Positions 16,646 to 24,952 of a stretch of DNA of 64,000 nucleotides are shown in pieces. Position numbers and translations under genes: made by a program. Numbering within the stretch: position 1 is the first letter of the stretch; each line of letters starts with the position of its first letter. The notes beneath the pieces were generated by a model, which was not told where the DNA came from, searched no databases, and saw only the letters and a list, made by a program, of their open reading frames with translations. The stretch covers positions 1,798,001-1,862,000 of the forward strand of contig CP071306.1 of the NCBI GenBank assembly GCA_027563145.1, in the 5' to 3' direction. Source of the stretch: Halocatena halophila. Lineage in GTDB: Archaea > Halobacteriota > Halobacteria > Halobacteriales > Haloarculaceae.

Positions 16646-17713
16646 GTGAGTGAGGAGTATTTCGATCGTCTCGTCGATACGGATCGCCTCGAAGCATATC
16701 TTACCGACACACTCGGCCCGGCCAACCGATACGAGCTCGAACACCACCAGGAGGGTCACTCCAATGAGACAATCTTCGTGACATGGGGTGAACACGAGCT
16801 GGTCGTTCGTCGCCCGCCGCCGGGCGAGACCGCAGAGACCGCCCACGATGTGCTTCGCGAGTATCGCGTGATCGATGCACTCTCTGCGACGCCGGTACCG
16901 GTGGCTTCAACGGTGTCGGCCTGTTCCGACCACGATATCATCGGCAGCGATTTCTACGTGATGGAACGCCTTTCGGGCGACGTGTTGCGAACGACAGTCC
17001 CAGATCGGTTCCAGAACGACGCTGCCCGCGAGGCGCTCGGGACGGAACTGGTCGATACGCTTGCCGCGATTCACTCGGTCGATCCCGCGGCGGTTGGCCT
17101 TTCGGAGCTTGGCCGACCCGACGGGTTCACCGGGCGACAGGTGCATCGGTGGCGAAAACAGATCGAGTGGGCACGCGCGGTGACGGCCGACGAACGAGCG
17201 GTCGAGACGCTTACGGACGTTGGCGAGTGGCTCGCCGCGAATGTCCCCGAAACAACGCCGTCAACGCTGGTTCACGGCGATTATAAGCTGGACAACGTGA
17301 TGTATGGTCCTGGCGATGATCCGACGATCGTCGGCGTCTTCGACTGGGAGATGAGCACGCTGGGCGATCCGTTCACGGATCTGGGGTGGATGCTCTCATA
17401 CTGGTGGGACCCTGACGATCCAGCGCCCCCAACGGCGACCGAGTCGCTCTCGAATACGTTCATGGACCATCCGGGATATCCCACACGGCAGGCACTGATC
17501 GAGCGCTACGAGTCGGCTACCGGCTTTACGTACGGCAACGATCGGTTCTACCGTGCACTTGCCGTGTACAAACTCGCCGCGCTGGGTGAGATGTTCTTCC
17601 GTCGGTATCTCGAAGGTAACTCCGACGATCCGATGTATCCACGGATGCGCGACGGTGTCCCCCAGCTTGCAGCTCGCGCCCAGCGGATCATCGACGGCGA
17701 CGAACCACTCTGA
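16646..17713 (+). CDS. APH-family phosphotransferase (ACAD10/11-like kinase domain)
   Basis: The 355-residue soluble protein has the aminoglycoside-phosphotransferase kinase fold. The catalytic loop is LVHGDYKLDNVMYG, and the metal-binding segment VFDWEMSTLGDPFTDLGW follows in the canonical order. The sequence resembles the kinase domain of acyl-CoA dehydrogenase family members 10/11, which phosphorylates 4-hydroxyacyl-CoAs. That substrate is inference only. The GTG at 16646 is the only reasonable start. The gene is divergent from the GlcD-type oxidase and 42 bases upstream of the rhomboid gene. Confidence 0.88.
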   Translation: MSEEYFDRLVDTDRLEAYLTDTLGPANRYELEHHQEGHSNETIFVTWGEHELVVRRPPPGETAETAHDVLREYRVIDALSATPVPVASTVSACSDHDIIGSDFYVMERLSGDVLRTTVPDRFQNDAAREALGTELVDTLAAIHSVDPAAVGLSELGRPDGFTGRQVHRWRKQIEWARAVTADERAVETLTDVGEWLAANVPETTPSTLVHGDYKLDNVMYGPGDDPTIVGVFDWEMSTLGDPFTDLGWMLSYWWDPDDPAPPTATESLSNTFMDHPGYPTRQALIERYESATGFTYGNDRFYRALAVYKLAALGEMFFRRYLEGNSDDPMYPRMRDGVPQLAARAQRIIDGDEPL

Positions 17714-17755
17714 GCCACCATCGATTATTCCGTGCTGGAACCCGATCCCCGTAGT

Positions 17756-19381
17756 ATGGCAGCGCAGCTCGGGGACTGGTCTGCTGACAGCGCGTCACTC
17801 GCGCTGCTCGCTGTTGTGCTCGTCTGCTCGATCGGTGTCGCCGTTGGCCGCCGTGGGTGGACGATCCATCGCCACAGCCGTGAGCGCCTGTTCTGGGGCG
17901 TCCCGATCGGCACGCTGGGCCTTTCGGTGGGGTTGTGTGTGTTCTACTGGACCGTCCAGCAGGGATGGGCCACCCCGCCAACGACGATTCCGTTTCGCTC
18001 ATGGTCGTATTTCGATCCGGAGGGAATGGTTAGCTCCTCGTTTGCACACTCTTCGGTTCGCCATCTGCTGGGAAATCTACTGGGAACCCTCACGGTCGGA
18101 ACGTTTGCGGAGTATCACTGGGGTCATTATTCACGGCGGCCACACCGAACCGGCGGTCGGCTCCGGCGCTGGCTCTTTGGCACGGTTCCGGGGCGAATCT
18201 GCTGTTTCATCGGTGGCTCACTGTTCGTTGGACTGCTCTCCGGTCTGTTCTCACTCGGACCGACGATTGGCTACTCAGGCGTCGTCTTCGCATACGTTGG
18301 ATTCACCCTGCTCGGTCGGCCGATCGGGACGGTGCTGGCCTTACTGAGCAGTCGTGTACTCGATCTGTTCTACCGGGCGATCGTGTCACCCGTGGTGACC
18401 AGCGGTGGCCACTCCAGTTACGTCACGCCGTGGTGGGCGAGCATCTCGATTCATGGCCATCTACTGGGGCTGTTTCTCGGCGTCGTGCTGGGACTCTGGG
18501 TGGTCCGTCGACGAAATCGCACGACTCGACCGGTCGTCGTCTGGGGAGCAACGTTGCTTCTCACCGCGATGGAAGGGCTATGGGCACTCTATCTACCGGT
18601 TGGTGGGGGCCAGTTCACGCTGTATCGCGCCGTCGGCGTTGCCGGAGGCGTGCTAGCGGGTCTCCTCTTTGCGCTGGCGGTCGATCGCACCGCTGTGGCC
18701 CGTTGGGATCGCTCTGTCGGTTCGGGACTCGTGGTCTCTGTGCTGGTGGTACTCGCGTTTATGGCGGTTCCGTACGGGTTCACGTCAGTGCCAGCAGGCA
18801 CTCCCGGATTCACCGAAAACAGTTCGGTCGACGTGGATGGCTACACGATCGGCTACGCCGAGGAGGTTCCACACCAGTATATCAACAGCGTTCGACTCCC
18901 ACTCGTTGGGCAACTCGCGAACGTCACCACCGGTGGCGTGATCGTCGTGAATCAGGACAAAGAACTCTGGTGGCCAGAACGAACGACTCGAGAACTCGCT
19001 CATCGCGGCCAGACGACGATCCGGATCGGTGACGTTGGCTGGCAGACACCGGTTACTGCCTCCCGTCGCGCGTGGTCGCCGGTTGGCAATCGCTCGACGT
19101 ACACGGTGATGCTAAAAAGCGGCCCAACCCAGAAACTCGTTCATACAGCACCGCCGAGTACGGCGTCGCCCGTTATCGACGGTCGGCGTGTCAGAATTTC
19201 ATCCGGTAATCGGTTCAGCCTCAGCGTGATCGAAAACGGCACGGCGATCGATCACACACTGCTCCCACAACCGAACGAATCGGTAACTGCCGGCGGGCTG
19301 ACGTTCAGCCGGACGAACGACTCGCTGTTCGCGATGACAAATGACACCCGCGTTCGCGTCGCAACGTATGAACCACCGTAG
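17756..19381 (+). CDS. Rhomboid-family intramembrane protease with C-terminal ectodomain
   Basis: The 541-residue membrane protein has the rhomboid core: an N-terminal TM, the segment FAHSSVRHLLGNLLG (HxxxHxxxN), the catalytic serine in GYSGVVFAYVG, and the catalytic His in the helix SIHGHLLGLFLG. Further hydrophobic helices run to about residue 350. Beyond the last TM lies a soluble part of about 190 residues with beta-like sequence and charged loops, presumably on one face of the membrane. The Ser-His dyad is present, so proteolysis is expected. Targets in haloarchaea include surface glycoproteins and glycosylation factors; none can be assigned here. A GTG at 17732 is an alternative start. 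Confidence 0.88.
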   Translation: MAAQLGDWSADSASLALLAVVLVCSIGVAVGRRGWTIHRHSRERLFWGVPIGTLGLSVGLCVFYWTVQQGWATPPTTIPFRSWSYFDPEGMVSSSFAHSSVRHLLGNLLGTLTVGTFAEYHWGHYSRRPHRTGGRLRRWLFGTVPGRICCFIGGSLFVGLLSGLFSLGPTIGYSGVVFAYVGFTLLGRPIGTVLALLSSRVLDLFYRAIVSPVVTSGGHSSYVTPWWASISIHGHLLGLFLGVVLGLWVVRRRNRTTRPVVVWGATLLLTAMEGLWALYLPVGGGQFTLYRAVGVAGGVLAGLLFALAVDRTAVARWDRSVGSGLVVSVLVVLAFMAVPYGFTSVPAGTPGFTENSSVDVDGYTIGYAEEVPHQYINSVRLPLVGQLANVTTGGVIVVNQDKELWWPERTTRELAHRGQTTIRIGDVGWQTPVTASRRAWSPVGNRSTYTVMLKSGPTQKLVHTAPPSTASPVIDGRRVRISSGNRFSLSVIENGTAIDHTLLPQPNESVTAGGLTFSRTNDSLFAMTNDTRVRVATYEPP

Positions 19382-19383
19382 GC

Positions 19384-19923
19384 TTACTCGTCGCCGAGCG
19401 TCTCGACGATGCGATCGGCCTCGGGGAAGAACTTCTCGTAGCCGTCGTGTTCGAACGAACCAAGATGTGTTCCATCGAGTTTTTGCACGTGGGTGTACAT
19501 CTGCTCTCGGGCACGCGCTTCGACGGCGAGCTCTCTGGCCTCGATCGCCATGAAGCTCCCCGCGATGTAGATTGCGGTTTCCGTCCCCGGATCGAGCAGC
19601 TCGGTCACGAGAAACGCCCACGATTCGGTGGTCCCGCGATACACGTCATATCGGGGAAACTCACCGCGCCCAAACGCATCCCGAAACGCGTCCGCCTCGT
19701 TGCCCGGAATGACGTGCACAAGCCCGTACCGATCGGTGTCGCCGGCGTCTGGCGTTTCCGTTCCGGTGTCGCCGGCCGCAATACAGACGGTTTCCCAGCC
19801 GAGCTCTTCTCGTCTGGTGGCGAGCCCGTCCATATCCTCGAGCGTCTGCTGCCAGGCGTCGCCACTGCGGGCAGCGCTCTTTGCGATGGCTTCAGTCTGG
19901 TCGTTCTCGGAGATTTCTGGCAT
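19384..19923 (-). CDS. Conserved haloarchaeal protein (DUF7529-like)
   Basis: The 179-residue acidic soluble protein of unknown function is a distant paralogue of the one at 3791-4270. The shared order is an amphipathic N-terminal helix ending in EDMDGLATRREELGWETV, then AAGDTGTE, VHVIPGNEADAF and a hydrophobic strand SWAFLVTELL. It is convergent with the rhomboid gene (two bases apart) and downstream of the peptide transporter permeases with a 56-base gap, so it could be read through from that operon. Confidence 0.8.
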   Translation of the reverse strand: MPEISENDQTEAIAKSAARSGDAWQQTLEDMDGLATRREELGWETVCIAAGDTGTETPDAGDTDRYGLVHVIPGNEADAFRDAFGRGEFPRYDVYRGTTESWAFLVTELLDPGTETAIYIAGSFMAIEARELAVEARAREQMYTHVQKLDGTHLGSFEHDGYEKFFPEADRIVETLGDE

Positions 19924-19979
19924 GGATGGTTATTTGATAACGATTGTGGTAAGGGTTCTGGACGTTCGTTGATTACGAT

Positions 19980-21458
19980 TCAGGCACCACCGCCTGCTGC
20001 GCCGCCCTCACCCTCGCCGGGATCAGTATCGCTTTCTGGATCGATCGCGTCGCGAATGCCATCACCCAGCGCGTTGAACCCAACACAGAGGATCGTGATC
20101 AGGATACCGGGAATCAACGAAATGTGCCAGGAGGCCTGTGCGACGAACGGCTGTCCCGCATTGATCGCCCGTCCCCACGATGGCGTCGGTGCGTTGATGC
20201 CGAATCCGATGAACGAGAGCCCGGCAGTGCTGATGATGACGCCGGCAAAGCTCATCGAGGCGTACACGAGCAGATACCCCATGATGTAGGGGAGCATGTG
20301 CGTTCGCATGAGCCGCAGCGGCCGCTGGCCGTAGCTCCGTGCCGCATCAACCCACTCTTCCTGGGCGACCTGGAACGACGGTCCGCGAATTGCTCGCCAC
20401 ATTCCCGGCCAGTAGATCAGCGCAAACAGCAGGGCAAGCAACACTGCACCATCATACAGCGTTGCAACCCAGGTGTCCGAGAACAAATACCCGGCCGCGA
20501 TCAACAACATGAGCGAGGGAACTGACTGGATCGAATCGCTCACCAGCACCACCGTCAAATCGGCCAGTCCTTTGAAATATGCGGTAGCGAGCGCGAGCAG
20601 CGTGGCGATCGTTCCCGCGATGGAGATCGCCGTCACACCAATGAAGAGACTGATCCGCGAACCAAACGCGATGATGGTGAACAGATCCTTCCCGTTGTTC
20701 ATCGTTCCGAACGGATGGAACCGTCCGAAGTCGTCGGACTGCATGATGCCGACGTTCTGGCTGGGATTTCCTTTCGATACGGACTGGAAGTTCGCATCAC
20801 CGACCAGGATCGTCGATACCTGGCCAAGATCGTCGTTCCAGTAGGAGATCTCGTAGCTGTAGGGCTCCTGGATGTTCTGATCGATGGTTGTCGGACTCAT
20901 CGCAGGGGCGAACGCCGCCATGATCAAAAACAGGATGACGACAGTCAATCCGAACATTCCCCAGTTGTTGTGCCGGAGCCGCCGGAGCTGGTCGTCTCTG
21001 GGCGTCCAATCCATCGTTCGATACGCAGAGCGGTAGGTGAGATAGCCATACCACAGCGCGAGCACGAACAGACAGCCATAGAGATAGATCAACGCCAGTC
21101 GAAGACCCCAGGCCTGTGCCGGTTCGAGGCCGGCGAACGTACCAACCCATTCCGAACCGTTCCAGTGGCCCTGGTTCGGAATCGTCTCCCGTGAGAGTAG
21201 CGTCGGGACCGTCTGAGCCTTCCAGGCGAGCCAGTTTGCCGTCTCGACGCCAGGCGTTCCGGGAAGATTCTCCGTTACTGCGACGAGCAATCGTCCGATC
21301 GTTTGAAAGAGCGCGCCGGCCTCGGCGATGAACAGGAGGAACATTCCCGCCGCCCACCGGAGTGCCGGCCCAGGGTTTTCCCGAATCCGCTCCCTGAGCC
21401 GTCGGTCATCTTCAGTTTCGCTGTGCGATTTCGTCGATGAAGCGTGTGAGACACCCAT
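19980..21458 (-). CDS. ABC transporter permease, DppC/OppC type
   Basis: The 492-residue inner-membrane permease serves a peptide- or nickel-type importer. The C-terminal half contains the BPD transporter signature with the EAA loop region EEWVDAARSYGQRPLRLMRTHMLP, which contacts the ATPase. At 492 residues it is much longer than the usual 290-300 for DppC. The N-terminal 250 residues hold two extra hydrophobic segments and a large soluble loop between TM1 and the core, with Asn/Gln-rich stretches, probably facing outside. It follows the DppB-type gene by three bases. Confidence 0.92.
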   Translation of the reverse strand: MGVSHASSTKSHSETEDDRRLRERIRENPGPALRWAAGMFLLFIAEAGALFQTIGRLLVAVTENLPGTPGVETANWLAWKAQTVPTLLSRETIPNQGHWNGSEWVGTFAGLEPAQAWGLRLALIYLYGCLFVLALWYGYLTYRSAYRTMDWTPRDDQLRRLRHNNWGMFGLTVVILFLIMAAFAPAMSPTTIDQNIQEPYSYEISYWNDDLGQVSTILVGDANFQSVSKGNPSQNVGIMQSDDFGRFHPFGTMNNGKDLFTIIAFGSRISLFIGVTAISIAGTIATLLALATAYFKGLADLTVVLVSDSIQSVPSLMLLIAAGYLFSDTWVATLYDGAVLLALLFALIYWPGMWRAIRGPSFQVAQEEWVDAARSYGQRPLRLMRTHMLPYIMGYLLVYASMSFAGVIISTAGLSFIGFGINAPTPSWGRAINAGQPFVAQASWHISLIPGILITILCVGFNALGDGIRDAIDPESDTDPGEGEGGAAGGGA

Positions 21459-21461
21459 ACG

Positions 21462-22523
21462 TTAGTCCTCCTGGTACCCCACCCGTGGATCGATCACGGT
21501 GTAGAGGAAATCTTGTGCGATATTGATCACGATCAACAACACTGAAAAGAGGAAGATCAGCGTTCCAGCCAGTGGCAGATCGCCCGAGATGATCGACTGC
21601 AAGAACAGGTAGCCGATTCCGTTGATGGCAAACACAAGCTCGACGAGCACGGACCCACCAAGCAGCAGATAAGCCTCGGAGGTGATAATCGGCACCAGTG
21701 GAATCATTGCATTTCGGAACACGTGTTTCCAGACGATCACACGACGCGTCAGCCCCTTCGCACGGGCCGTCTCAATGTAGTTCGAGTTGATCGTCTCAAG
21801 GACTGCAGTTCGGCCGATACGCATTTCGTTGCCCATCGAGGCAGAGCCGAGCACGAGCGCAGCTGGCAGAATCTGCTTGAGCGCGCCCACAAACGAGCCG
21901 TCGTCGCCAGGCGTCCACCAGAACGACGCTGGCTCGAACAGCGCGTCAGCTGGCGAAGCGAGAAACGCCAGATCCGGCGGGGTCACGATATCCGTGGGGA
22001 CGAGCCATCCCGCCCAGTCAAAGCCAAACATCTGCTCAGAGTTGGCCAAAATCGTCATGAGGATGACTGCCAGCCAGAAATTCGGCATGGCCCGCCAGAC
22101 GATCCCCCCGAACGAGGTGAGATAGTCGTTCCACGAGTTCGAATTTAATCCGGCGTAAAATCCCATTGGGATGCCGATGAACAGCGGGATGAGGACGGCC
22201 CAGAAGCCGAGCCAGATCGTCCGTGGCGTGTAACTCCAGATCACGTTTTTGGCCGACTGTCCCGGGTTGATCACCCAGGACTGTCCGAGATCAAGAGTGA
22301 ACATGCTCGTCATGAAGTTAATATACTGCCCCCACAACGGCTTGTTCATCCCGAGATTTTCTCGGATTTGGGCCGCGGCTTCCGGCGTGTACTGCTGGCC
22401 GAGAATTGCCACTACCGGATCAATTGGCCCCAGATACACCATCGCGAAGGCAATGGTGCCGGCGATGATCAACACCGGAAATGAGAGCAGTATTCGCCGT
22501 GCGAGATATTGGTGGCGACTCAT
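21462..22523 (-). CDS. ABC transporter permease, DppB/OppB type
   Basis: The 353-residue permease starts with a TM (LSFPVLIIAGTIAFAMVYLG). The family segment LGMNKPLWGQYINFMTSMFTLDLGQSW follows, and the EAA loop reads YIETARAKGLTRRVIVWKHVFRNAMIPLVP. It ends with TVIDPRVGYQ, a conserved end in DppB proteins. It forms a heterodimeric channel with the adjacent DppC-type subunit. It lies 134 bases downstream of the binding-protein gene. Confidence 0.94.
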   Translation of the reverse strand: MSRHQYLARRILLSFPVLIIAGTIAFAMVYLGPIDPVVAILGQQYTPEAAAQIRENLGMNKPLWGQYINFMTSMFTLDLGQSWVINPGQSAKNVIWSYTPRTIWLGFWAVLIPLFIGIPMGFYAGLNSNSWNDYLTSFGGIVWRAMPNFWLAVILMTILANSEQMFGFDWAGWLVPTDIVTPPDLAFLASPADALFEPASFWWTPGDDGSFVGALKQILPAALVLGSASMGNEMRIGRTAVLETINSNYIETARAKGLTRRVIVWKHVFRNAMIPLVPIITSEAYLLLGGSVLVELVFAINGIGYLFLQSIISGDLPLAGTLIFLFSVLLIVINIAQDFLYTVIDPRVGYQED

Positions 22524-22657
22524 GGCGTGTTGCTCCCCCGTGATTGTTCGTGATGCGACAGTACAGCGTTGCTACTGCCGGACCGACTGTTCCCCCGTTG
22601 CGTGTGATACTGAGCGATCATAGAACTACAAGAGACGAGTACGCGACGCGCCCGGTG

Positions 22658-24535
22658 TTATTCGGGCCGTGCGTCAGATTCGTGAACTTTGTACTGGTTT
22701 TTCATCTGTCGAGAGATTCCCATCGAGCCGGGTTTTGGGAACTCCAGCCAGTCGTACCAGAAGGTGTAGCCCTTATCATGGGCGAAGTTGATGAATCCAA
22801 CATCCTCCCAGTTGGCCTCCTCGATCTCGAGATACGCTTCCTCGCGCTTTTGCTGTGCCTCGTCGCCCGGACCCGTGTTGTTCATCACCGTTTCGTACGC
22901 CTTGGTGGCCACGTCGGCCGCGTCACCGTTCTCAGACGTCCAGTTGATGTACGACGACGGTGCTTCCGAGCTCGTGTCCGTCCGTGGCGGGTAGAGCAGT
23001 GCAAGGAAGTTGTCCGGCGCTGGCCAGTCGGCGACCCATCCGAGCGTGTACATGTCGAGATTGCCGTTGAGACCGTTCTCGAGCATCGTGGAGAACTCCA
23101 TTTCCTTGACGGTAACGTCGATGAACGCCGAGGCCGCCTTATCCCGCACTTTCCCGGCGAGGTTTTTCCAGGTGGAGTCTTTGTAATGGGACAGCGTGAG
23201 CTCGGCTTTGTTGTTCTCGCCGTAGCCAGCGTCCTTCATCACCTTTTTCGCCTCGCTCATCATCGTCTTGTTGTAGCCGTACGGATAGCCGTCCTTTCCG
23301 TACTCGGTGACAGAGCCCTTACCGGATTTGGCGTGGGCAGTGTACGAATCGGGACCGCCAGGGAAGGCCGCTTTTGGCGTCAGATGATAGCCTGGCGTTT
23401 TGCGCTGTTTGAACACGCTCTCGCTGACCTCCTGATGGTTCATGATGTAGGCGATCGCCTGGCGAACCGGTTTGGGGACGTTGTCCATGTTGAACCCCAG
23501 ATAGCGTGTGTTGACAACCGGTCGGACCATCACGTTGACGCGTTCGTCGACCTCGGAGGTCTCGTACGTTCCCGTCTTTCGGCCGAGATCGTCGGCTTCA
23601 CCCTCGAGGTTCATCTTCTTCGGGTCGAACTTCGAGGTTGGGATATTGAAGTGGTCGTGTTTCTTCTCCATCGCCGTGGTGAAACTTGCAGTGGAGTCCT
23701 CGATCACGGTCCAGTGGATGCCGGCGTTCGTGGCGACCTCACCGTGGTAGTCGTCGTAGCGGGTGACGGAGGCTTCGGTGCCCTGTTTCCATTTTTCGAA
23801 CTGGTATGGGCCAGCACCGATCGGATTGGACGAGGCAAACTTCTCGTATTTCATCTCCCCATCGTAGCCGTCGATGTCGCCGACAACGCCCTCGGGGACT
23901 GCGGCGAAGGAGGTGTAGGCAAGCAACTGAAGCGCTGCGTGGAACGGCTGTGCGAGCTTGATTTCCAGGGTAGTCTCGTCTTTGGCCGTGACACCGATGG
24001 TTCCTGGCTTGTAGTTCCCCTCTCCGTCGGTTTCGTGGGTGACGCCAAGATCGTCGAGCAGGAAGTACGCACGCTGGGAGTTCTTCGAGGTCGCCAGCCG
24101 CTCGAAGGAGTAGACGAAGTCGTTCGCGGTGACTTTGTCCCCGTTGTGGAATGTAGCCTCTTTGAGCGTGAACGTGTAGGTTTTCCCGTCTTCGGACGTT
24201 TCGTAGTCCGAGGCAAGCAGCGCTTCGGCTGTCTTTTTCCCGTTCACGTAGTTCGTCAGCGGATCAAACAGCTGCTGGATCACTCGTCCCGATGCCGTAT
24301 CGGCGGCGGCGATCGGATCGAACGTCGTGATCGTCGAGTTGTTCGCTCGAACGACGAGATCCTCGTTCACTTCGCCGATATCGGTTGGACCGCTTGAGCC
24401 GCCACCGTCGCCGTCGGTGCCACCATCATCGTCACCACCGGAGTTACCGGAACAGCCCGCGAGTGCGGCCGCCGCTGCGACACCTCCCGTTGCTTTCAGA
24501 AATCCTCGCCGTGATACTGATTCTCTACCGGACAT
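22658..24535 (-). CDS. Peptide/nickel-type ABC substrate-binding lipoprotein
   Basis: The 625-residue SBP_bac_5 (DppA/OppA) protein has a Tat lipoprotein signal: SRRGFLKATGG followed by a short hydrophobic stretch and the lipobox LAGC. It is exported folded and anchored by a lipid on the conserved cysteine. A D/G-rich linker of about 25 residues follows. The fold's markers are present, such as KTYTFTLKEATFHNGDKVTANDFVYSFERL near residue 150. The start is the Met just before the signal. The ligand may be an oligopeptide or another compound. Confidence 0.94.
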   Translation of the reverse strand: MSGRESVSRRGFLKATGGVAAAAALAGCSGNSGGDDDGGTDGDGGGSSGPTDIGEVNEDLVVRANNSTITTFDPIAAADTASGRVIQQLFDPLTNYVNGKKTAEALLASDYETSEDGKTYTFTLKEATFHNGDKVTANDFVYSFERLATSKNSQRAYFLLDDLGVTHETDGEGNYKPGTIGVTAKDETTLEIKLAQPFHAALQLLAYTSFAAVPEGVVGDIDGYDGEMKYEKFASSNPIGAGPYQFEKWKQGTEASVTRYDDYHGEVATNAGIHWTVIEDSTASFTTAMEKKHDHFNIPTSKFDPKKMNLEGEADDLGRKTGTYETSEVDERVNVMVRPVVNTRYLGFNMDNVPKPVRQAIAYIMNHQEVSESVFKQRKTPGYHLTPKAAFPGGPDSYTAHAKSGKGSVTEYGKDGYPYGYNKTMMSEAKKVMKDAGYGENNKAELTLSHYKDSTWKNLAGKVRDKAASAFIDVTVKEMEFSTMLENGLNGNLDMYTLGWVADWPAPDNFLALLYPPRTDTSSEAPSSYINWTSENGDAADVATKAYETVMNNTGPGDEAQQKREEAYLEIEEANWEDVGFINFAHDKGYTFWYDWLEFPKPGSMGISRQMKNQYKVHESDARPE

Positions 24536-24560
24536 TATGGATGTATCGTAATTCGTATAC

Positions 24561-24570
24561 AACTTAAGTT
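24561..24570 (-). promoter_or_regulatory. TATA box of the peptide transporter operon
   Basis: The perfect palindrome aacttaagtt lies about 30 bases upstream of the binding-protein ATG (24535) on the minus strand, at leaderless spacing. A similar cttaag core stands before the glutamate synthase gene. Confidence 0.55.
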
Positions 24571-24682
24571 CTCTGGTAACAACAATCGCGATTTTTCTTA
24601 ATGACTGGATACAAATTCCTCTGTTCACACTCACATCAAGGCACACAATCAGACGTTGATGGACAAAAACGTTCGCTACTGC

Positions 24683-24952
24683 TCACTCGACGGCGTCGTG
24701 ATGGAGACGTTCGAGGAGTTTTGCCGATCCAGTGTGTTCCTGGTCGTCGAAGCTAGTGATTTCGACGATTGCCCGCGAGCCAGCGAGCTCGGGTGGGGCA
24801 TCCTCGATGAACAGCTTTGTATCGCCGACACTCGCAACGGGCGTCCCATCGATGACATCGAACACGAACAGCTCGACCGACTCGCCCGGCTCGAACGCCG
24901 GCGTGTTCGTTCTGAACTGCCAGCCTTTGAGATATTTTTCGAGCAAGCTCAT
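24683..24952 (-). CDS. Small conserved haloarchaeal protein (DUF7513-like, TRAM/OB-type)
   Basis: The 89-residue protein begins MSLLEKYLKGWQFRTNTPAF, a conserved opening I recall from haloarchaeal DUF7513. It then shows a beta-rich pattern (ELFVFDVIDGTPVASVGDTKLFI, followed by ITSFD) like a TRAM/OB fold, possibly nucleic-acid binding. Its start overlaps the NhaC stop by four bases (ATGA), so it is translated with the antiporter. A functional link between the two is unproven. Confidence 0.75.
   Translation of the reverse strand: MSLLEKYLKGWQFRTNTPAFEPGESVELFVFDVIDGTPVASVGDTKLFIEDAPPELAGSRAIVEITSFDDQEHTGSAKLLERLHHDAVE

Noticed and set aside
22544..24397. 617-codon plus-strand frame
   Set aside because: It lies antisense to the substrate-binding protein gene, which has a clear Tat lipoprotein signal and family motifs. 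The plus frame has no recognisable domain and its length comes from the codon bias of the real gene.
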